Part shown: piece by piece, positions 6,221 to 6,767 of the stretch | Numbering within the stretch: position 1 is the stretch's first letter | How the letters are laid out: each line of letters starts with the position of its first letter | NCBI GenBank assembly: GCA_900772575.1 | Contig: CAAHEN010000180.1 | Span: 1-6,767 of the forward strand | Origin: Bacteroidaceae bacterium | GTDB lineage: Bacteria; Bacteroidota; Bacteroidia; Bacteroidales; Bacteroidaceae | Reading direction: 5' to 3' | DNA: 6,767 nucleotides | Notes under the pieces: model-generated | Databases searched by the model: none | Seen by the model: only the letters and a program-made list of their open reading frames with translations | Told to the model about the DNA's origin: nothing | Made by a program: the position numbers and the translations under genes

Positions 6221-6364
6221 TTATTCAGTTACGATCTTCTTCGTAAGAGACCTGCCGCTGTACTTGTCTGTGACAGAAAGAATAAGCACCGATCGTGACG
6301 GCAATTCCACTTTATATTGGCGCTTGCCTTCTTGGCGACTGACCAGTTGTCCGTTGATATTGGA
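6221..6364 (-). pseudogene. Remnant of a secreted-protein C-terminus (type IX sorting-domain-like)
   Basis: This minus-strand open stretch encodes 47 residues and ends at a TAA (6223-6221). It contains INGQLVSRQEG (3-13), YKVELPSRSVLILSVTD (17-33) and the C-terminal SLTKKIVTE. It resembles the end of a type A type IX secretion C-terminal domain, where a D/N-x-x-G-x-x-V turn, a LPSG-like VYxLxV strand and a terminal KKIV are typical. There is no start codon: an in-frame TAA lies at 6367-6365. Upstream of that, the same frame stays open for 36 codons back to an ATG at 6475, with no recognisable features. I read it as the decayed end of a surface or secreted protein gene. Another beta-sandwich C-terminal domain, for example Ig-like, is the main alternative. 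No full-length parent is in the window. Confidence 0.42.
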
Positions 6365-6594
6365 TTATTGCTGTCCGGTAAAACTTTTGTACCCGTTCAG
6401 GACACCGCGAAGTCCCCCCGCTGGGCGCTCACTACGCATCTTCAACCGTACACCGCACATATCGCACACCATCATTACACAACCAATAAACGCACACCGC
6501 TCATTGGATTTTGTGATGGTTTACAGGCACACGGGAAGTTCACTCCTAGGGTCAGCGCGCCCCCATACCGGCCTAAAATTCGAGTTTAACACTG

Positions 6595-6626
6595 CTTGCT
6601 TTCGGTGCCTGGAAGCTGTATCTTTG
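6595..6626 (+). promoter_or_regulatory. Putative Bacteroidetes-type promoter, plus strand
   Basis: CTTG at 6595-6598, a 20-nt spacer and TATCTTTG at 6619-6626 match the TTTG/TTG ... TAnnTTTG consensus, with the same spacing as the fuc promoter. Initiation would fall near 6631. The only thing directly downstream is the terminator hairpin starting at 6636, so no gene inside the window obviously uses it. Confidence 0.45.
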
Positions 6627-6635
6627 TACCAGAGG

Positions 6636-6667
6636 AAACGGCTATCCCACGCGGATAGCCGTTTTTT
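6636..6667 (+). terminator. Intrinsic (rho-independent) terminator, plus strand
   Basis: AAACGGCTATCC (6636-6647) and GGATAGCCGTTT (6653-6664) form a perfect 12-bp stem with the 5-nt loop CACGC. The 3' arm runs into six T residues (6662-6667). This is a textbook terminator for plus-strand transcription. In the minus direction the hairpin is followed by only three T residues, so activity there would be weak. It begins about 5 nt after the inferred start of the promoter at 6595-6626. Confidence 0.8.
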
Positions 6668-6767
6668 GTGCCCTGAGGCGGCCGACATTGCCATCATATG
6701 GTAAAATTGGGGCCGTTTTTCCGGGCAACTTCCCTAGGGCCCGGTAAAATTTGCTCCGAGCTAATTC

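Larger units (their letters stand above)
6365..6767. other. Gene-poor intergenic DNA
   Basis: Apart from the plus-strand promoter and terminator at 6595-6667, I see no supportable gene here. Open frames on the plus strand (6264-6704 and 6317-6589) give low-complexity, Ser/Arg/His-rich translations without domain features and overlap the minus-strand remnant. GGTAAAA occurs at 6377, 6700 and 6743, the last two as GGTAAAATT 43 bp apart. CCCTAGGG (6732-6739) is a palindrome. The stretch looks like decayed sequence and possibly the upstream edge of another transcription unit. Confidence 0.4.

Noticed and set aside
6264..6704. Plus-strand open frame of 146 codons
   Set aside because: It starts antisense to the minus-strand tail remnant and runs through the promoter and into the terminator. 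Its composition is random-looking and no domain is visible.
6679..6720. Second plus-strand terminator (CGGCC ... GGCCGTTTTT)
   Set aside because: The stem is only 5 bp with a 27-nt loop. The T-run is suggestive, but the hairpin is too weak to call.

Overview
This window carries most of an L-fucose catabolic operon, all on the minus strand, from a GC-rich member of the Bacteroidetes (probably Bacteroidales). The phylum call rests on four things seen in the sequence. There is a TTTG-N20-TACATTTG promoter, the Bacteroidetes primary sigma type. The gene starts are preceded by A/T-rich leaders instead of Shine-Dalgarno sites. The kinase and mutarotase are of the rhamnose-pathway type, as I recall from the Bacteroides fuc cluster. 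Upstream there is a gene tail resembling a type IX secretion sorting domain. I cannot name a genus.

Layout, read in transcription order from right to left: 6767-5925 is intergenic and gene-poor. It holds a plus-strand promoter and terminator pair (6595-6667), a decayed C-terminal gene remnant on the minus strand (6221-6364), and a cluster of inverted repeats (5981-6220). The putative operon promoter is at 5889-5920, followed by a leader of about 250 nt rich in hairpins. Then come fucI (5633-3861), fucO (3823-2669), fucA (2672-2034), a rhamnulokinase-type fucK (2037-649), a RhaM-type mutarotase (637-251), and the first 72 codons of fucP (216-1), which runs off the left edge.

The genes form one pathway. 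FucP imports L-fucose with protons, the mutarotase equilibrates its anomers, and FucI isomerises it to L-fuculose. The kinase makes L-fuculose 1-phosphate, which FucA splits to dihydroxyacetone phosphate and L-lactaldehyde. FucO reduces the lactaldehyde to 1,2-propanediol, regenerating NAD+. Gaps are 37 nt or less, and fucO/fucA and fucA/fucK each overlap by 4 nt (ATGA), so the whole set is probably one mRNA. No regulator gene lies within the 1.1 kb upstream.

The enzymology is mostly known. The points worth a second look are the structured leader, the altered metal-ligand position in FucA, the placement of fucO inside the operon, and the unexplained structured intergenic DNA upstream.
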